Source of the DNA: Chloroflexi bacterium 44-23
Lineage (GTDB): Bacteria > Chloroflexota > Anaerolineae > Anaerolineales > Anaerolineaceae
NCBI GenBank assembly: GCA_001899005.1
Contig: MKUW01000028.1
Coordinates: 429,163 to 493,162 of the forward strand
Direction of reading: 5' to 3'
DNA length: 64,000 nucleotides
Part shown: positions 26,188 through 35,472 of the stretch, piece by piece
Position numbering within the stretch: the first letter of the stretch is position 1
How the letters are laid out: the number at the start of each line of letters is the position of its first letter
The notes under the pieces: model-generated
What the model was told of the DNA's origin: nothing
Database searches by the model: none
What the model saw: the letters and a program-made list of their open reading frames with translations, nothing else
Program-made: the position numbers and the translations under genes

Positions 26188-29100
26188 TTAAAATTCTGGT
26201 GGCTCAATGCGACGCACAAACACAAACGTGTCGCGGTTGTTACCGGTGGGACCCCAATAATTAAGGGCATAGGAAAACTGAGCGTACCCGCCTGTCATCA
26301 ACGCTGGCTTGAGGCGGACTCGTGTAAGCGAGTTGTTCATTCCTGCTCGTTTCTTTCGCATTGGGGACTTAGGAATGCCAACTGTACGCTCGGTTGCATG
26401 GTAGATAAATACTGTTCCTGAAGGAATCCGAGCTGAGACAATTGCTCTTTGAACAAAAACGCCATTATCATTGAAAACCTCGACCCAATCATTATCAGCA
26501 ATAAACAAATCTTGTGCGTCTTTATCATTTAACCAAACAGGATAACCTCCTCGTGAAAGAGTCATCATTCGATCAGTTTCGGAGTAGGTTGAGTGAATAC
26601 TCCATTTGCCGTGTGGTGTAATCAAGTTAAGCATTTTGCTTCGCAACTTGTCATCTTCTACCGTGGTTGAAGTGATTTGGGTCTCATCGAGCATAAGATG
26701 ATCTGGTTTTGGCTTATAAGTAGGTAGACTTTCGCCCCATTTCAAATAGTCTTCATGATCCAGGTAAAAATGTTGGCGGCCGGTCAAAGTTCGCCAAGGA
26801 ATTAAACGTTCCACATTTAATGTAAAAGGAGAATAAGCTCGCCCCTTATTGACAATGCCCGACCAGGTTGGTGATGTCAAAATCCGGCGGGGTTGGGCAA
26901 CAATATCATCAAAGGAATAACGCACTTCGCGCATACCTTCAGCCAGGTCAGTTAAGGTCTGTCCGGTCTTATGCTCCTCGACTTCAAAAGCACGGTAGGC
27001 AAGTTCTCCGTTTGCCACCGGATCAAGAGCCAAAATTGCTTCAGCTACATCCCGCCCTTCGAACAGTGATGGCATCATTATCCCATCCATCTCGTGTGGC
27101 TGTTTCTCCGTCAAACGGCGGTACTCATCTCCGACTGGAATGGTTAACCCATGCGCAGAAATTCCCCGCTGTTCTAACTCAGGGCCAAGTGTGATCATCT
27201 GATCATACAGTCGGGTGTAATCTCGAGTCACAACCCGAAATTTCGGCATAGTTTTTCCCGGAATAGCATCCACCTCGCCGGTTTTCCAATCGACTATATG
27301 TGGTTGAGCCAACTCATCGGGTGTATCGTGCTGTAAAGGCAGCATTACCAGATCTTGTATCGGGTCAGGTAAATGAGTGCGCGCCAAGTCGCTAATACCC
27401 TTCGCAAAAGCCTTGTAAATATCCCAGTCACTTTTCGACTCCCAGGCAGGTGCGACTGCCGCCTGCAAGGGGTTAAGGAAGGAATGCATATCGGTGGTAT
27501 TTAAATCGTCTTTTTCATACCAGGTCGCTGCCGGTAAGACAATATCCGAGTACAACGCGGATGTGTCCATTCTGAAGTTCATGTCTACAACCAGATCCAA
27601 CTTGCCCTGAGGTGCGTGTTCACGATAAACTACTTCATGGGTGTGCCCTTCCGCCATTTCAGGAGCCACTGCGTTATCATGTGTACCCAGGTAATGACGC
27701 ATGAAGTATTCGTGACCTTTGGCACTGGAACCAAGAGCATTCCCGCGCCAGATAAACCATACACGTGGCCAGTTTTCTGGCGCATCCGGGTCTTCCACAC
27801 TTAAATTTAATGTACCCTTCTTTAGTTGATCGACCGCCGATTGAATGATTTCACCATCGTTAGAAGCACCTTTTGCAACAGCATCACTGACAACATCTAA
27901 AGAAGAACGGTCAAATTGCGGAAAGAATGGCAGCCAACCACGCCGAACAGCGCGAACTTGCAAATCGATGGTGTGGTCTTTATTCTCTTCCTGACTCAAA
28001 ACCGGTAAGCTGTCATAGGCTGAAAATCCTCGCTCATAACGCCACTGATCTGTATGAACATAGTGGAAGGAAGGCGCATTTTGCTGGCGTGCTGCCATGC
28101 CCCAATCATTTCCAAATGCAATTGTTCCCCAAGAGGCATGCGCTGCAACTTTTTCTTGGCCGACATAGTGGGCCAAGCCACCACCGCTCACACCTACGCT
28201 GCCGGTAATCATCAGTGCTGTGATAGCTGACCGATATAGCAAGTTATTGTGATACCAATGGTTTACTCCTGCCCCGATAATGATTAGATTCTTTCCTTTT
28301 GTCTTTTCGGCATTCTCACCCCATTCCCGAGCAAATCTGATCACCGTATCACGGTGAATGCCTGTAAATTTTTCTTGCCAGGCGGGTGTGTAAAGGCCAT
28401 CTTCCTCATAGGATTGCGGATAGTAACCTGGCAAACCCCTCGGTACACCAAATTGTGCCATGAGAAGATCAAAAACGGTTGTGACAGCTACCTTTCCCCT
28501 CTCAGTTTGCACGTAACGGACTGGTACACCGCGCAAAATGATTTCATCTTCTGCAAAGTCATTAAAAATCAGTATACGGGTATCATCATAAGAATCAACA
28601 AACGAAAGCTCCGGTTCCAACTCATCTCCAGATTGGGAGTCGCGCATTTCCAGGTTCCATTTACCGGGTTGCTGCTCTGTCCAACGATGACCGATAGTTC
28701 CCATTGGCATGCGTGGTCTTCCGGATTTCTGGTCCCAGACCAGTAATTTCCAATCTCCATTTTCCGTATCAGCGTATTCAGATAATCGATTTGCACGCAG
28801 ATACTTTCCAGACAGGTATTCGTCAGCTGCTTTACTCTCGCCAATCTCAACCAGGAAGGGAGTATCAGTATATTTCTTGAGATAATCCATGAAGTAAGGG
28901 ACTTGCCGATCCACGTAAAACTCTTTAAACAGTACATGATTGACTGCCATCCAATAGGCAGTATCCTGCCCGGCATGCACCGGAATCCAATAATCGGCAT
29001 ACTTGGCCACTTGTGAAAAATCTGGAGAAAAAACTGTAAGTTTGGCACCGGCATGGCGCACCTCGGCGATAAAATGAACATCTGGGGTACGGGTCATATT

Positions 29101-29823
29101 CAAATTGGAGCCCATCACGGCTATAAACCGGCTATTGTACCAATCTGCGGATTCGTGAACATCGGTTTGTTCGCCCCAAACTTCCGGGCTGGCTGGCGGC
29201 AAATCACAGTACCAATCATAAAAACTTAAAAATGTTCCACCCAAAAGAGAAATGAAACGGCTGCCCGCAGCAAAGCTGACCTGAGACATGGCTGGAATGG
29301 GAGAGAAGCCAATGACTCTATCAGGACCATGTTCCTTAATTGTATTGACTACCGAAGCTGAGATAATTTCCAAAGATTCGTCCCAACTTACCCGTCGAAA
29401 CCCGCCTTTACCACGCGCCTGCTGAAATCTGGTACGTTTTTCAGGGTCGTTAATAATGGACTGCCACGCTTTTACGGGGTCATCATTCTCTTTGCGTGCT
29501 TCCCTCCACAAATCCAAAAGAGGTCCGCGCACATAAGGATATTTCACCCGAATGGGACTGTAAAGATACCAGGAGAAACTAATGCCGCGCTGGCATCCGC
29601 GTGGTTCATAAGGGGGCAAACCTTCTTCTAGTGCAGGATAATCGGTTGCTTGTAATTCCCAGGTGACAATGCCATCTTTTACATACACTTCCCATGAACA
29701 GCTACCGGTACAGTTTACACCGTGTGTGGTACGAACGCGTTTGTCATGCTGATGACGGTTGCGATAAAACTCTTCCCATTTCCGTTCTACCGGGGCGATC
29801 TCTTCTTTTGTCCACTTTTTCAT
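26188..29823 (-). CDS. narG: Respiratory nitrate reductase alpha subunit (Mo-bisMGD)
   Basis: 1211 aa. The FS0 cluster is bound by THGVNCTGSCSW (His plus two Cys) and the Cys in RGCQRG; the Mo ligand aspartate is in YDWYCDLPPASP, as Asp222 of E. coli NarG. No twin-arginine signal, so the enzyme faces the cytoplasm. The same architecture is used by cytoplasmic nitrite oxidoreductases of some Chloroflexota, but the NarX/NarL pair and complete NarGHJI order favour nitrate reduction. SD AAAGGAG present. Confidence 0.95.
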   Translation of the reverse strand: MKKWTKEEIAPVERKWEEFYRNRHQHDKRVRTTHGVNCTGSCSWEVYVKDGIVTWELQATDYPALEEGLPPYEPRGCQRGISFSWYLYSPIRVKYPYVRGPLLDLWREARKENDDPVKAWQSIINDPEKRTRFQQARGKGGFRRVSWDESLEIISASVVNTIKEHGPDRVIGFSPIPAMSQVSFAAGSRFISLLGGTFLSFYDWYCDLPPASPEVWGEQTDVHESADWYNSRFIAVMGSNLNMTRTPDVHFIAEVRHAGAKLTVFSPDFSQVAKYADYWIPVHAGQDTAYWMAVNHVLFKEFYVDRQVPYFMDYLKKYTDTPFLVEIGESKAADEYLSGKYLRANRLSEYADTENGDWKLLVWDQKSGRPRMPMGTIGHRWTEQQPGKWNLEMRDSQSGDELEPELSFVDSYDDTRILIFNDFAEDEIILRGVPVRYVQTERGKVAVTTVFDLLMAQFGVPRGLPGYYPQSYEEDGLYTPAWQEKFTGIHRDTVIRFAREWGENAEKTKGKNLIIIGAGVNHWYHNNLLYRSAITALMITGSVGVSGGGLAHYVGQEKVAAHASWGTIAFGNDWGMAARQQNAPSFHYVHTDQWRYERGFSAYDSLPVLSQEENKDHTIDLQVRAVRRGWLPFFPQFDRSSLDVVSDAVAKGASNDGEIIQSAVDQLKKGTLNLSVEDPDAPENWPRVWFIWRGNALGSSAKGHEYFMRHYLGTHDNAVAPEMAEGHTHEVVYREHAPQGKLDLVVDMNFRMDTSALYSDIVLPAATWYEKDDLNTTDMHSFLNPLQAAVAPAWESKSDWDIYKAFAKGISDLARTHLPDPIQDLVMLPLQHDTPDELAQPHIVDWKTGEVDAIPGKTMPKFRVVTRDYTRLYDQMITLGPELEQRGISAHGLTIPVGDEYRRLTEKQPHEMDGIMMPSLFEGRDVAEAILALDPVANGELAYRAFEVEEHKTGQTLTDLAEGMREVRYSFDDIVAQPRRILTSPTWSGIVNKGRAYSPFTLNVERLIPWRTLTGRQHFYLDHEDYLKWGESLPTYKPKPDHLMLDETQITSTTVEDDKLRSKMLNLITPHGKWSIHSTYSETDRMMTLSRGGYPVWLNDKDAQDLFIADNDWVEVFNDNGVFVQRAIVSARIPSGTVFIYHATERTVGIPKSPMRKKRAGMNNSLTRVRLKPALMTGGYAQFSYALNYWGPTGNNRDTFVFVRRIEPPEF

Positions 29824-29862
29824 ATAATGCTCCTTTAAAGGGTCTGACCTGTTTTGTGATGA

Positions 29863-30810
29863 CTACACTTTCCGAACGGGAAGGTGGGGGTGAAAGTGCT
29901 TTTTTAAAGGTACCCACAATAGCCACAATATTCCAAATAACAATCCGGAAACCACGAGCCCGATGCCAAAAATCAAAATCACATGCAATGTTACAGCTCC
30001 TGGCACGATCACAGGGACTGGAGCCTGGGTTTGGTCAGCGACTTTAAAAAATGCGACAAGATCCGCCTGTTCTGTATCCGTTAACAGGCGGTTCTGGAAT
30101 GGCCCCATCATTGTCGGAAACGGAAGTGTCTTCAGTGATGCTGAAAGACCCGGTTCGCCCAACCGTGTGTAAACCTGAGTTAGATCAGGTCCTAATCCTC
30201 CCCCTCCCAAAACGCCTGTACCTATGACAGTATGGCAGGAGATGCAAGCCGGACCACCTTTCGCCAGGTGCGTTTCTCCGCTAAATAAGCGCTGACCTAC
30301 AGCCGGGTCGCCAGCCGTGGTTGCCGCAGGAGTCCCAGGCGTAGTTGGCACAGAACCCGGATTACTCAGGTATGCCACCACCTGGTTTACTTGATCCGCG
30401 CTGAGGCCCATGTTCGGCATTGTGAAATTGTTATATTCCTTGAAAAGCGCTTGAGCATCGGGATCGCTTGCGATCATTTTGGCCGGATCAAGAATAAAAT
30501 TTACGATCCAATCATGATTTCGCTGATCGGTAATACCCTGTAAATCCGGTCCAACCAGTTTGCCAGCGCCAATGGTGTGGCAAGCGGTGCATTTCTCCTC
30601 AAAAATGGTTTTGCCAGCGTTCGCGTCCTGAAAGGAAAAGGCGTACTTTTGAATTTCCGGCGATTTGGCACTTACGCTTGACCCAATAACAAACAGGAAT
30701 ATTAAAAGTAACCCAACCCCAGAGGTGATCACCATCTTAGTAATAAGAGAGGCCTTACCAAAGTTAGTAAAATAAGTTTGAATTCTTTCATGCAAACGCT
30801 GCATTAGCAT
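29863..30810 (-). CDS. Membrane-anchored diheme cytochrome c (NarC-like)
   Basis: 315 aa. N-terminal membrane segment (about 23-46), then two c-type heme sites, CTACH near residue 74 and CISCH near 190, joined by a Pro/Thr/Ala-rich linker (SVPTTPGTPAATTAG), and a second membrane segment near the C-terminus (about 275-298). MPNM after the first heme may supply the axial Met. It directly precedes narG, as the diheme NarC precedes narGHJI in Thermus, so it likely exchanges electrons with NarI on the outer face or aids assembly. Confidence 0.88.
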   Translation of the reverse strand: MLMQRLHERIQTYFTNFGKASLITKMVITSGVGLLLIFLFVIGSSVSAKSPEIQKYAFSFQDANAGKTIFEEKCTACHTIGAGKLVGPDLQGITDQRNHDWIVNFILDPAKMIASDPDAQALFKEYNNFTMPNMGLSADQVNQVVAYLSNPGSVPTTPGTPAATTAGDPAVGQRLFSGETHLAKGGPACISCHTVIGTGVLGGGGLGPDLTQVYTRLGEPGLSASLKTLPFPTMMGPFQNRLLTDTEQADLVAFFKVADQTQAPVPVIVPGAVTLHVILIFGIGLVVSGLLFGILWLLWVPLKKHFHPHLPVRKV

Positions 30811-31214
30811 ACCCTCCGTTGTGACCCTAAGTTAGATTTCTTATCCATCGAAAAGATTTCGATATGTCTCGAATCATTTTCACGAATGATGTTTAACAAT
30901 TCAGCGCTACCTGCTGTCAGCGAGTGTGAAGTAAAAAGTCGTAAGCGAGTTGTCTCCAGCTCAACCCATGCAATCGGTATGTTTTCGTAGCGTTTGAGTA
31001 AACTGGAGATTAGATGCATGACATGGTCATTTTCTTTTTCACCAGCGACAAGAACCATGTCGGGTTGAATATCGCCCAAAACAGATTCGATTTCCGAAAT
31101 CTCTGTATTTGTAAGGGTTAACAAATTGACATCGTCAAGTTTTTGAAATATCCGCTGTAACCCTTCACCCAAAAGGGGTTGCATTTGAATCAATACCACC
31201 TGGCGCTTTTCCAT
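30804..31214 (-). CDS. Stand-alone degenerate receiver-like protein
   Basis: 136 aa, first gene of the nar operon, overlapping the cytochrome gene by 7 nt. The fold pattern (QVVLIQMQPLLGEGLQRIFQ, then IQPDMVLVAGEKEN) follows NarL-type receivers, but the phospho-acceptor aspartate after the third strand is missing (VLVAG) and there is no DNA-binding domain. It may bind a partner regardless of phosphorylation. Function unknown. Confidence 0.6.
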   Translation of the reverse strand: MEKRQVVLIQMQPLLGEGLQRIFQKLDDVNLLTLTNTEISEIESVLGDIQPDMVLVAGEKENDHVMHLISSLLKRYENIPIAWVELETTRLRLFTSHSLTAGSAELLNIIRENDSRHIEIFSMDKKSNLGSQRRVC

Positions 31215-31278
31215 AGATTAATATTAAATTAAATAACCTGAAAAAACATCCTTCGAAAAAATCAAAAAGAATGAAAAA

Positions 31279-31328
31279 AGAGGGAGGAAAAATGATTTTA
31301 TATCTCATTCTTCTATCCCTCTTTTTTA
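31279..31328. terminator. Bidirectional terminator-like hairpin
   Basis: AAAAAGAGGGA and TCCCTCTTTTTT flank an AT-rich 25-base loop. On the minus strand it would end transcripts of the NarX/NarL-like pair before the nar operon starts. Confidence 0.5.
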
Positions 31329-31625
31329 AAATTGATTAACCATATTTGCAATGCCACGCCGCAAAATGATCTGAGGATGAATGACGGCCATTTTCAGACA
31401 ATCGTTATGATATGACAGGGTTATTTTTGGCTGTTAAAAATTTCAAGCATTCCGCCTTCTTACAGATCCTGTACTTAAAGGGCTGTTATTGCGAGATTCG
31501 GCTATACCGTCGAAAGGCGGTACTCGAGGATGAAATAACATTGTGCAATGCTGGCAAGGCGTAGGGAGCGTTTGTAACGCTCCAAACCCCCACTTATTTA
31601 TGGTATGAGGCGGAGTAGTCGGCTG

Positions 31626-31730
31626 AAGGGCGAAGCATCCGCGATGGGTATGTCTTTACAGGATTGAATGGTTTCCCGGATGCTTCGCCCTTACGAGAGA
31701 TCTCACGTGAAAGAATCATCATACCCATCG
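31626..31730. repeat. MITE-like element with two crossing inverted repeats
   Basis: AAGGGCGAAGCATCCG (31626-31641) is perfectly repeated in inverse at 31677-31692. CGATGGGTATG (31642-31652) is perfectly repeated in inverse at 31720-31730. The two pairs interleave (A, B, A', B'), so both cannot form a simple nested hairpin. No ORF inside. Confidence 0.75.
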
Positions 31731-31873
31731 AAAGGAAAGCCTTTTTACTTTCTATTTCTCAAGTTAGTTCGTAAGGCATCAAACCATCACTGCTTTTTGT
31801 TATGAGCAGTCCACTCATGGGCGATAACTATCCATCAGGTATCGTTTTCAAGAAATAAACCAAAAAAGAAATC

Positions 31874-32524
31874 CTACAGCAGGCCTTTATTTTTAGCCAG
31901 ACGAGCTGCCTCTTTTCGGCTGCTAACTTGCAGCTTCGAAAGAATGTTGCGTAGATGTGTTTTGATCGTATTTAAGCTCAAAGTAAGCGTTTGAGCAATT
32001 TCTTTATCAGTTTTTTTCAGTGCAACCAGGCTAAGAACCTCAAGTTCGCGCGATGTAAGCTGGCTGCTGTAATCTTCTTTGGCCGGCTCAAACTGACTTA
32101 AACGACGAAACTCATCCAGCATTTGTCCGGCCAGTTGGGGAGGTATGGCTACTTCACCTGCCAGGGCACGGCGTGCCATCAAAACCAGCTCTGGCGAAGT
32201 CATATTTTTTAAAAGGTACCCTTGAGCACCATTTTTAATCGCTTGAAATAGCTTCTCTTCGTCGTCGCGAACTGTCAACATCACAATGGTTGTAGATGGA
32301 ACTTCACGTTTGATGAGCTGGGTTGCTTCGACCCCGTCCATCCCTGGCATTTGAATATCCATCAAAATCAAATCCGGTTTCAGTTCCGCAGCTTTTACCA
32401 CCCCTTCCAATCCATCGCCAGCTTCGCCAACCACTTCCATATCAGGTTGGTTTGAAATGATCATCCCCAAACCTTCTCGAAAAAGTGCGTGATCATCCAC
32501 CAGCAACACACGAATCATTTCCAT
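31874..32524 (-). CDS. NarL/FixJ-family response regulator
   Basis: 216 aa. Receiver with acidic pair VDDH and phospho-acceptor in LILMDIQMPGMDG, then a LuxR-type HTH (LTSRELEVLSLVALKKTDKEIAQTLTLSLNTIKTHLRNI...). Encoded 3 nt after the sensor kinase gene. By context it controls the nar operon in response to nitrate/nitrite, although NarL heptamers were not located. The symbol narL is tempting but not proven. Confidence 0.9.
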   Translation of the reverse strand: MEMIRVLLVDDHALFREGLGMIISNQPDMEVVGEAGDGLEGVVKAAELKPDLILMDIQMPGMDGVEATQLIKREVPSTTIVMLTVRDDEEKLFQAIKNGAQGYLLKNMTSPELVLMARRALAGEVAIPPQLAGQMLDEFRRLSQFEPAKEDYSSQLTSRELEVLSLVALKKTDKEIAQTLTLSLNTIKTHLRNILSKLQVSSRKEAARLAKNKGLL

Positions 32525-32527
32525 CGA

Positions 32528-34504
32528 TCATTCCTCTACTGAATATTGTCTGACTGAGATAGGCCGCCATCGCAATTGAACTTTCGTACCGGCCTGCACT
32601 GTAGATTGAATCGTTAGCTCACCGCCTAATCGTAAAGCCCGCGCTTTCATTATTTTAATACCAAAATGTGAGCGGTCATCTTGCGGTTCAATTCCGCAAT
32701 CAAAGCCCACTCCTTCATCCCGAACTGTTATGACAATATCTTTTTTCTCTTCTTCCATCGATAAATAAACAACCTTTGACTGGCTATGGCGCTGTGCATT
32801 TATCAGCGCTTCTCGCACCACCCGCAGCACCTGCTCATTCTCTTGCCGGGTTAACACCAAAGGAATAATCTTTTTCGTCTCATAAAGAATCGGTGGTTCA
32901 ATTTTTGATAAATCGTCAGCCAAATCCGAAAGGTTCTCTTGCAATGTATAGTTTCCAGGAAAATTGTCCTGGAGGCTGGATATCGCTCTCCGAATTTCAC
33001 GCTCTGCCTGTTCTTCCGCACGTTCAATTTGCTGAAGGGTGGAGAGAGTTTTTTCTAGGTCACCTGCCGCAATATGATCTTTCGCCCATTTAACCATAAG
33101 GCCCAGAAAGCTGAGCGTTTGCAAGAGCCCATCGTGCATTTCAGACGAAACACGACTTCGTTCTTCCAAGGTAGCAGCGAGTTCTGCTTGCTGATACATA
33201 CGTGAGTTCTCCAGGGCTACGGCCGCTGAGTCACACAATTGCCTCAAAACCAAAGACATTTCAAGCTGGAAGGCGTTCTCTTGTGAGCTACCAACGCATA
33301 ACGCTCCGATGACTTTGTCACCTGTATAGATTGGCGCCGCCAGATGACTTACCCTGTAAATTGGGTCAATAATCATGCAAAAGCCAGTTCCGCTATGTAT
33401 GCGGCATGGATAAGAACAACCTTCACGCAGTAATGGCCCTATCATCGGTTCTTCTGCCACAGATTGATTTTTCTTAATAGCAATTTCAGGACCGGAAGCT
33501 GCGTGCAAACTCAATACTTTTCCATGTGCATCCAGCAAACACAATGATGCCACTTCTGAGCCTGTAAGTTCGCGCGCTTTATTTGTGACTGAGTTGAGAA
33601 CCTCCCCGATTGAGAGATGGGAGCTAATTTCACGACTGACCGCTGCCATTGCTTCCAATTCTCTGGTTCTCTGCTGAACTCGATTCTCTAGGTTTGAAGC
33701 CCATACCTGTAGTTCTTCACGCGAGGTCAGAACCTGCGTTCGCATTGCCTCCATCGTTTGACCTAACTCCTTAAATTCTTGTGATCCTTGCAAAACGATC
33801 GGGTTATTAAGATCACCTGCATCGATACCTTCATCATATTGGTTTAATTGAGTAAATGGAAGAAAAACGGTTTTTCGAGTAATCCACCACCCTGCGATGA
33901 TCAATATCATTCCAGTACCGGATATAACCATCTGGATACGTTGGAACCGGTTCTTCTGCTCATTGGAGTAAGACTCAAGCTGCTGGATGACAAGATCTGC
34001 CTGCCTGGTGACAGTAAATGATTGCTGCTGAATCTCAGCAACCACAGCCGCTGGAGGGATGCTCGCGTTCGGGTCCAGTAATAGATTGACATGCCCGCGG
34101 TAAATCTCCCAATCCTGGGCTAAGGTATCAACTCCTAATTGCAAGTTCTGGTTTACCGGTCTTGAAACAACCAGCTCATTTCCAGCAATATCGTCTATTT
34201 TCCCGCCATACTGCAGGACGGAAAGTGTCTGATCAAACATTGCAACAGATTCATTCACGGCAGATCCATATCGATCTAATTTCGCTTGATCGTACTCAAT
34301 AGCCAGGCTGGTAATTTGTTGTAAGAGCACACGTTGGCGGCTAACCAGATTGATTACCCTGGCATCCTGCTTTTGGTGATCAATAGCAACAATTATTACC
34401 AGAATCAGGATAGCAAATAGAAAAAGAATGGTCAGAAAAAAAAATTGAAGCCGGCTTTGAATGCTGTTGAATTTAGAAATACGTGTCATACTGTCTGTTT
34501 TCAT
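32528..34504 (-). CDS. NarX-like membrane sensor histidine kinase
   Basis: 658 aa. Membrane segment (about 17-40), a periplasmic helical sensor beginning VINLVSRQRVLLQQITSLA, like the PilJ/NarX ligand domain, second membrane segment (about 192-210), HAMP linker, a coiled coil, a GAF domain (about 285-425), then a HisKA_3 box (SEMHDGLLQTLSFLGLM) and HATPase (ALINAQRHSQS, DEGVGFD). The GAF carries a cysteine group (C-x3-C-x8-C in EGCSYPCRIHSGTGFC) reminiscent of the cysteine cluster of NarX. Probably senses nitrate outside. Confidence 0.87.
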   Translation of the reverse strand: MKTDSMTRISKFNSIQSRLQFFFLTILFLFAILILVIIVAIDHQKQDARVINLVSRQRVLLQQITSLAIEYDQAKLDRYGSAVNESVAMFDQTLSVLQYGGKIDDIAGNELVVSRPVNQNLQLGVDTLAQDWEIYRGHVNLLLDPNASIPPAAVVAEIQQQSFTVTRQADLVIQQLESYSNEQKNRFQRIQMVISGTGMILIIAGWWITRKTVFLPFTQLNQYDEGIDAGDLNNPIVLQGSQEFKELGQTMEAMRTQVLTSREELQVWASNLENRVQQRTRELEAMAAVSREISSHLSIGEVLNSVTNKARELTGSEVASLCLLDAHGKVLSLHAASGPEIAIKKNQSVAEEPMIGPLLREGCSYPCRIHSGTGFCMIIDPIYRVSHLAAPIYTGDKVIGALCVGSSQENAFQLEMSLVLRQLCDSAAVALENSRMYQQAELAATLEERSRVSSEMHDGLLQTLSFLGLMVKWAKDHIAAGDLEKTLSTLQQIERAEEQAEREIRRAISSLQDNFPGNYTLQENLSDLADDLSKIEPPILYETKKIIPLVLTRQENEQVLRVVREALINAQRHSQSKVVYLSMEEEKKDIVITVRDEGVGFDCGIEPQDDRSHFGIKIMKARALRLGGELTIQSTVQAGTKVQLRWRPISVRQYSVEE

Positions 34505-34631
34505 ACATCTACTGAAAGTGTAACATCTTCAAGTATAGCATTTTATGATTTTCTTTTTTCAAAATCCAGGTTGACGGCAGAGCTTCTGAGCCGGTTTAAT
34601 AATTTACTTTTTTAAGAAAAGAGGATTGGTA

Positions 34632-35054
34632 CTATCTTTCTCCTGGTTTTGTTAGCTGCCGGTGTCGAATGCGGCCCCAGGCATGTACAGCAAAGAATAA
34701 AGCAGCGATACCTTTAAATGTATTCCCCACTGCCAGCCAATCACCCGCAAGATTAAATGATCCGACCAAAGCAGCAATCCAAATTCCCAAATTCAACAAC
34801 CCAATCGTTATATAGAAAGAGGTTTCATTACCGCGAGAACCACCGCTGTATCGAGGAAGAATCCAAAATGCGATACCCATTGCAAATTGGATTACAAAAC
34901 CGAATAATAGAATATCAATATGGGCCGGGAAAAGACTCCATACCCAGGGAGCAAACGGCACCCCTTTTTGGGCAAGCATCAAGGCGCCAAATGTAAATCC
35001 AAGAAAAAGGTAGATTAATGAAAACCGGACAGTCCAGACACTCAATCTTGGCAT
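34632..35054 (-). CDS. Small four-helix membrane protein, heme-copper oxidase I-like
   Basis: 140 aa, about four membrane segments. The segment LFPAHIDILLFGFVIQFAMGIAFWILPR resembles a helix of heme-copper oxidase subunit I that carries a heme-ligand histidine. It looks related to the neighbouring 138-aa protein (shared H-x-LLxxGxVxQFxMGxAxWxLP pattern), so the two probably arose by duplication. Placed between the NarX-like gene and an NnrS-like gene; a role in nitric oxide handling is a guess. Confidence 0.6.
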   Translation of the reverse strand: MPRLSVWTVRFSLIYLFLGFTFGALMLAQKGVPFAPWVWSLFPAHIDILLFGFVIQFAMGIAFWILPRYSGGSRGNETSFYITIGLLNLGIWIAALVGSFNLAGDWLAVGNTFKGIAALFFAVHAWGRIRHRQLTKPGER

Positions 35055-35055
35055 G

Positions 35056-35472
35056 TTATCTCGCTTTAACTCGTCGCCAACTATTAATCACAAAAAATAA
35101 ACCTGCCATCCATTGCAAGAAAGCAGAAAAGACCAATAGCCAACCCCAGATCATTCCCGGTGAGCCATAGTTTAATGGTTCACTAACGGCACGCAATAAA
35201 AGTCCACCATTCAGTAAAATAAAGGCCGCCCAGGACAAGGATTCATTGGCACGTGGCTTTTGCATGCTGTATTTAGGTAACATCCAAATTGCCACCCCCA
35301 TAATAAATTGTGTCACCCAGCCGACCATTAATAGGTGAAAGTATACCGGAGTCAATGCGGCAGAAATAAAGGGCAAGGTTCCATTCAAATTTTGCACCAC
35401 CCCAACTGTAAGTGCCAGCACGAACATCACCAGCGCAGTTCTCAAATACCAGCGGACGATAGCAGGCATCAC
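35056..35472 (-). CDS. Small four-helix membrane protein, paralogue of its neighbour
   Basis: 138 aa, about four membrane segments. YFHLLMVGWVTQFIMGVAIWMLPKYSMQKPRANESLSW aligns by eye with AHIDILLFGFVIQFAMGIAFWILPRYSGGSRGNETSF of the next gene. Gene spacing of one base and a 4-nt overlap with the upstream NnrS-like gene indicate one operon. Possibly heme-binding; function unknown. Confidence 0.6.
   Translation of the reverse strand: MMPAIVRWYLRTALVMFVLALTVGVVQNLNGTLPFISAALTPVYFHLLMVGWVTQFIMGVAIWMLPKYSMQKPRANESLSWAAFILLNGGLLLRAVSEPLNYGSPGMIWGWLLVFSAFLQWMAGLFFVINSWRRVKAR

Larger units (their letters stand above)
31215..31873. other. Repeat-rich intergenic region between narXL-like genes and the nar operon
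   Basis: No gene seen. It holds a bidirectional terminator-like hairpin (31279-31328), a GGAGCGTT/AACGCTCC hairpin near 31568-31586, and the inverted-repeat element at 31626-31730. The nar operon promoter should lie in 31215-31275, an AT-rich stretch where I cannot fix the hexamers. Confidence 0.6.

Noticed and set aside
26188..29823. NarG as a nitrite oxidoreductase (NxrA) of a nitrifier
   Set aside because: Cytoplasmic NXR of Chloroflexota and NarG share the same motifs, so sequence alone by eye cannot separate them. The NarX/NarL-like pair, NarJ and NarI with four heme ligands and the NnrS-like genes fit nitrate respiration better.
31215..31275. FNR or NarL sites in front of the nar operon
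   Set aside because: I searched by eye for TTGAT-N4-ATCAA and for NarL-type heptamer pairs and found no convincing match.
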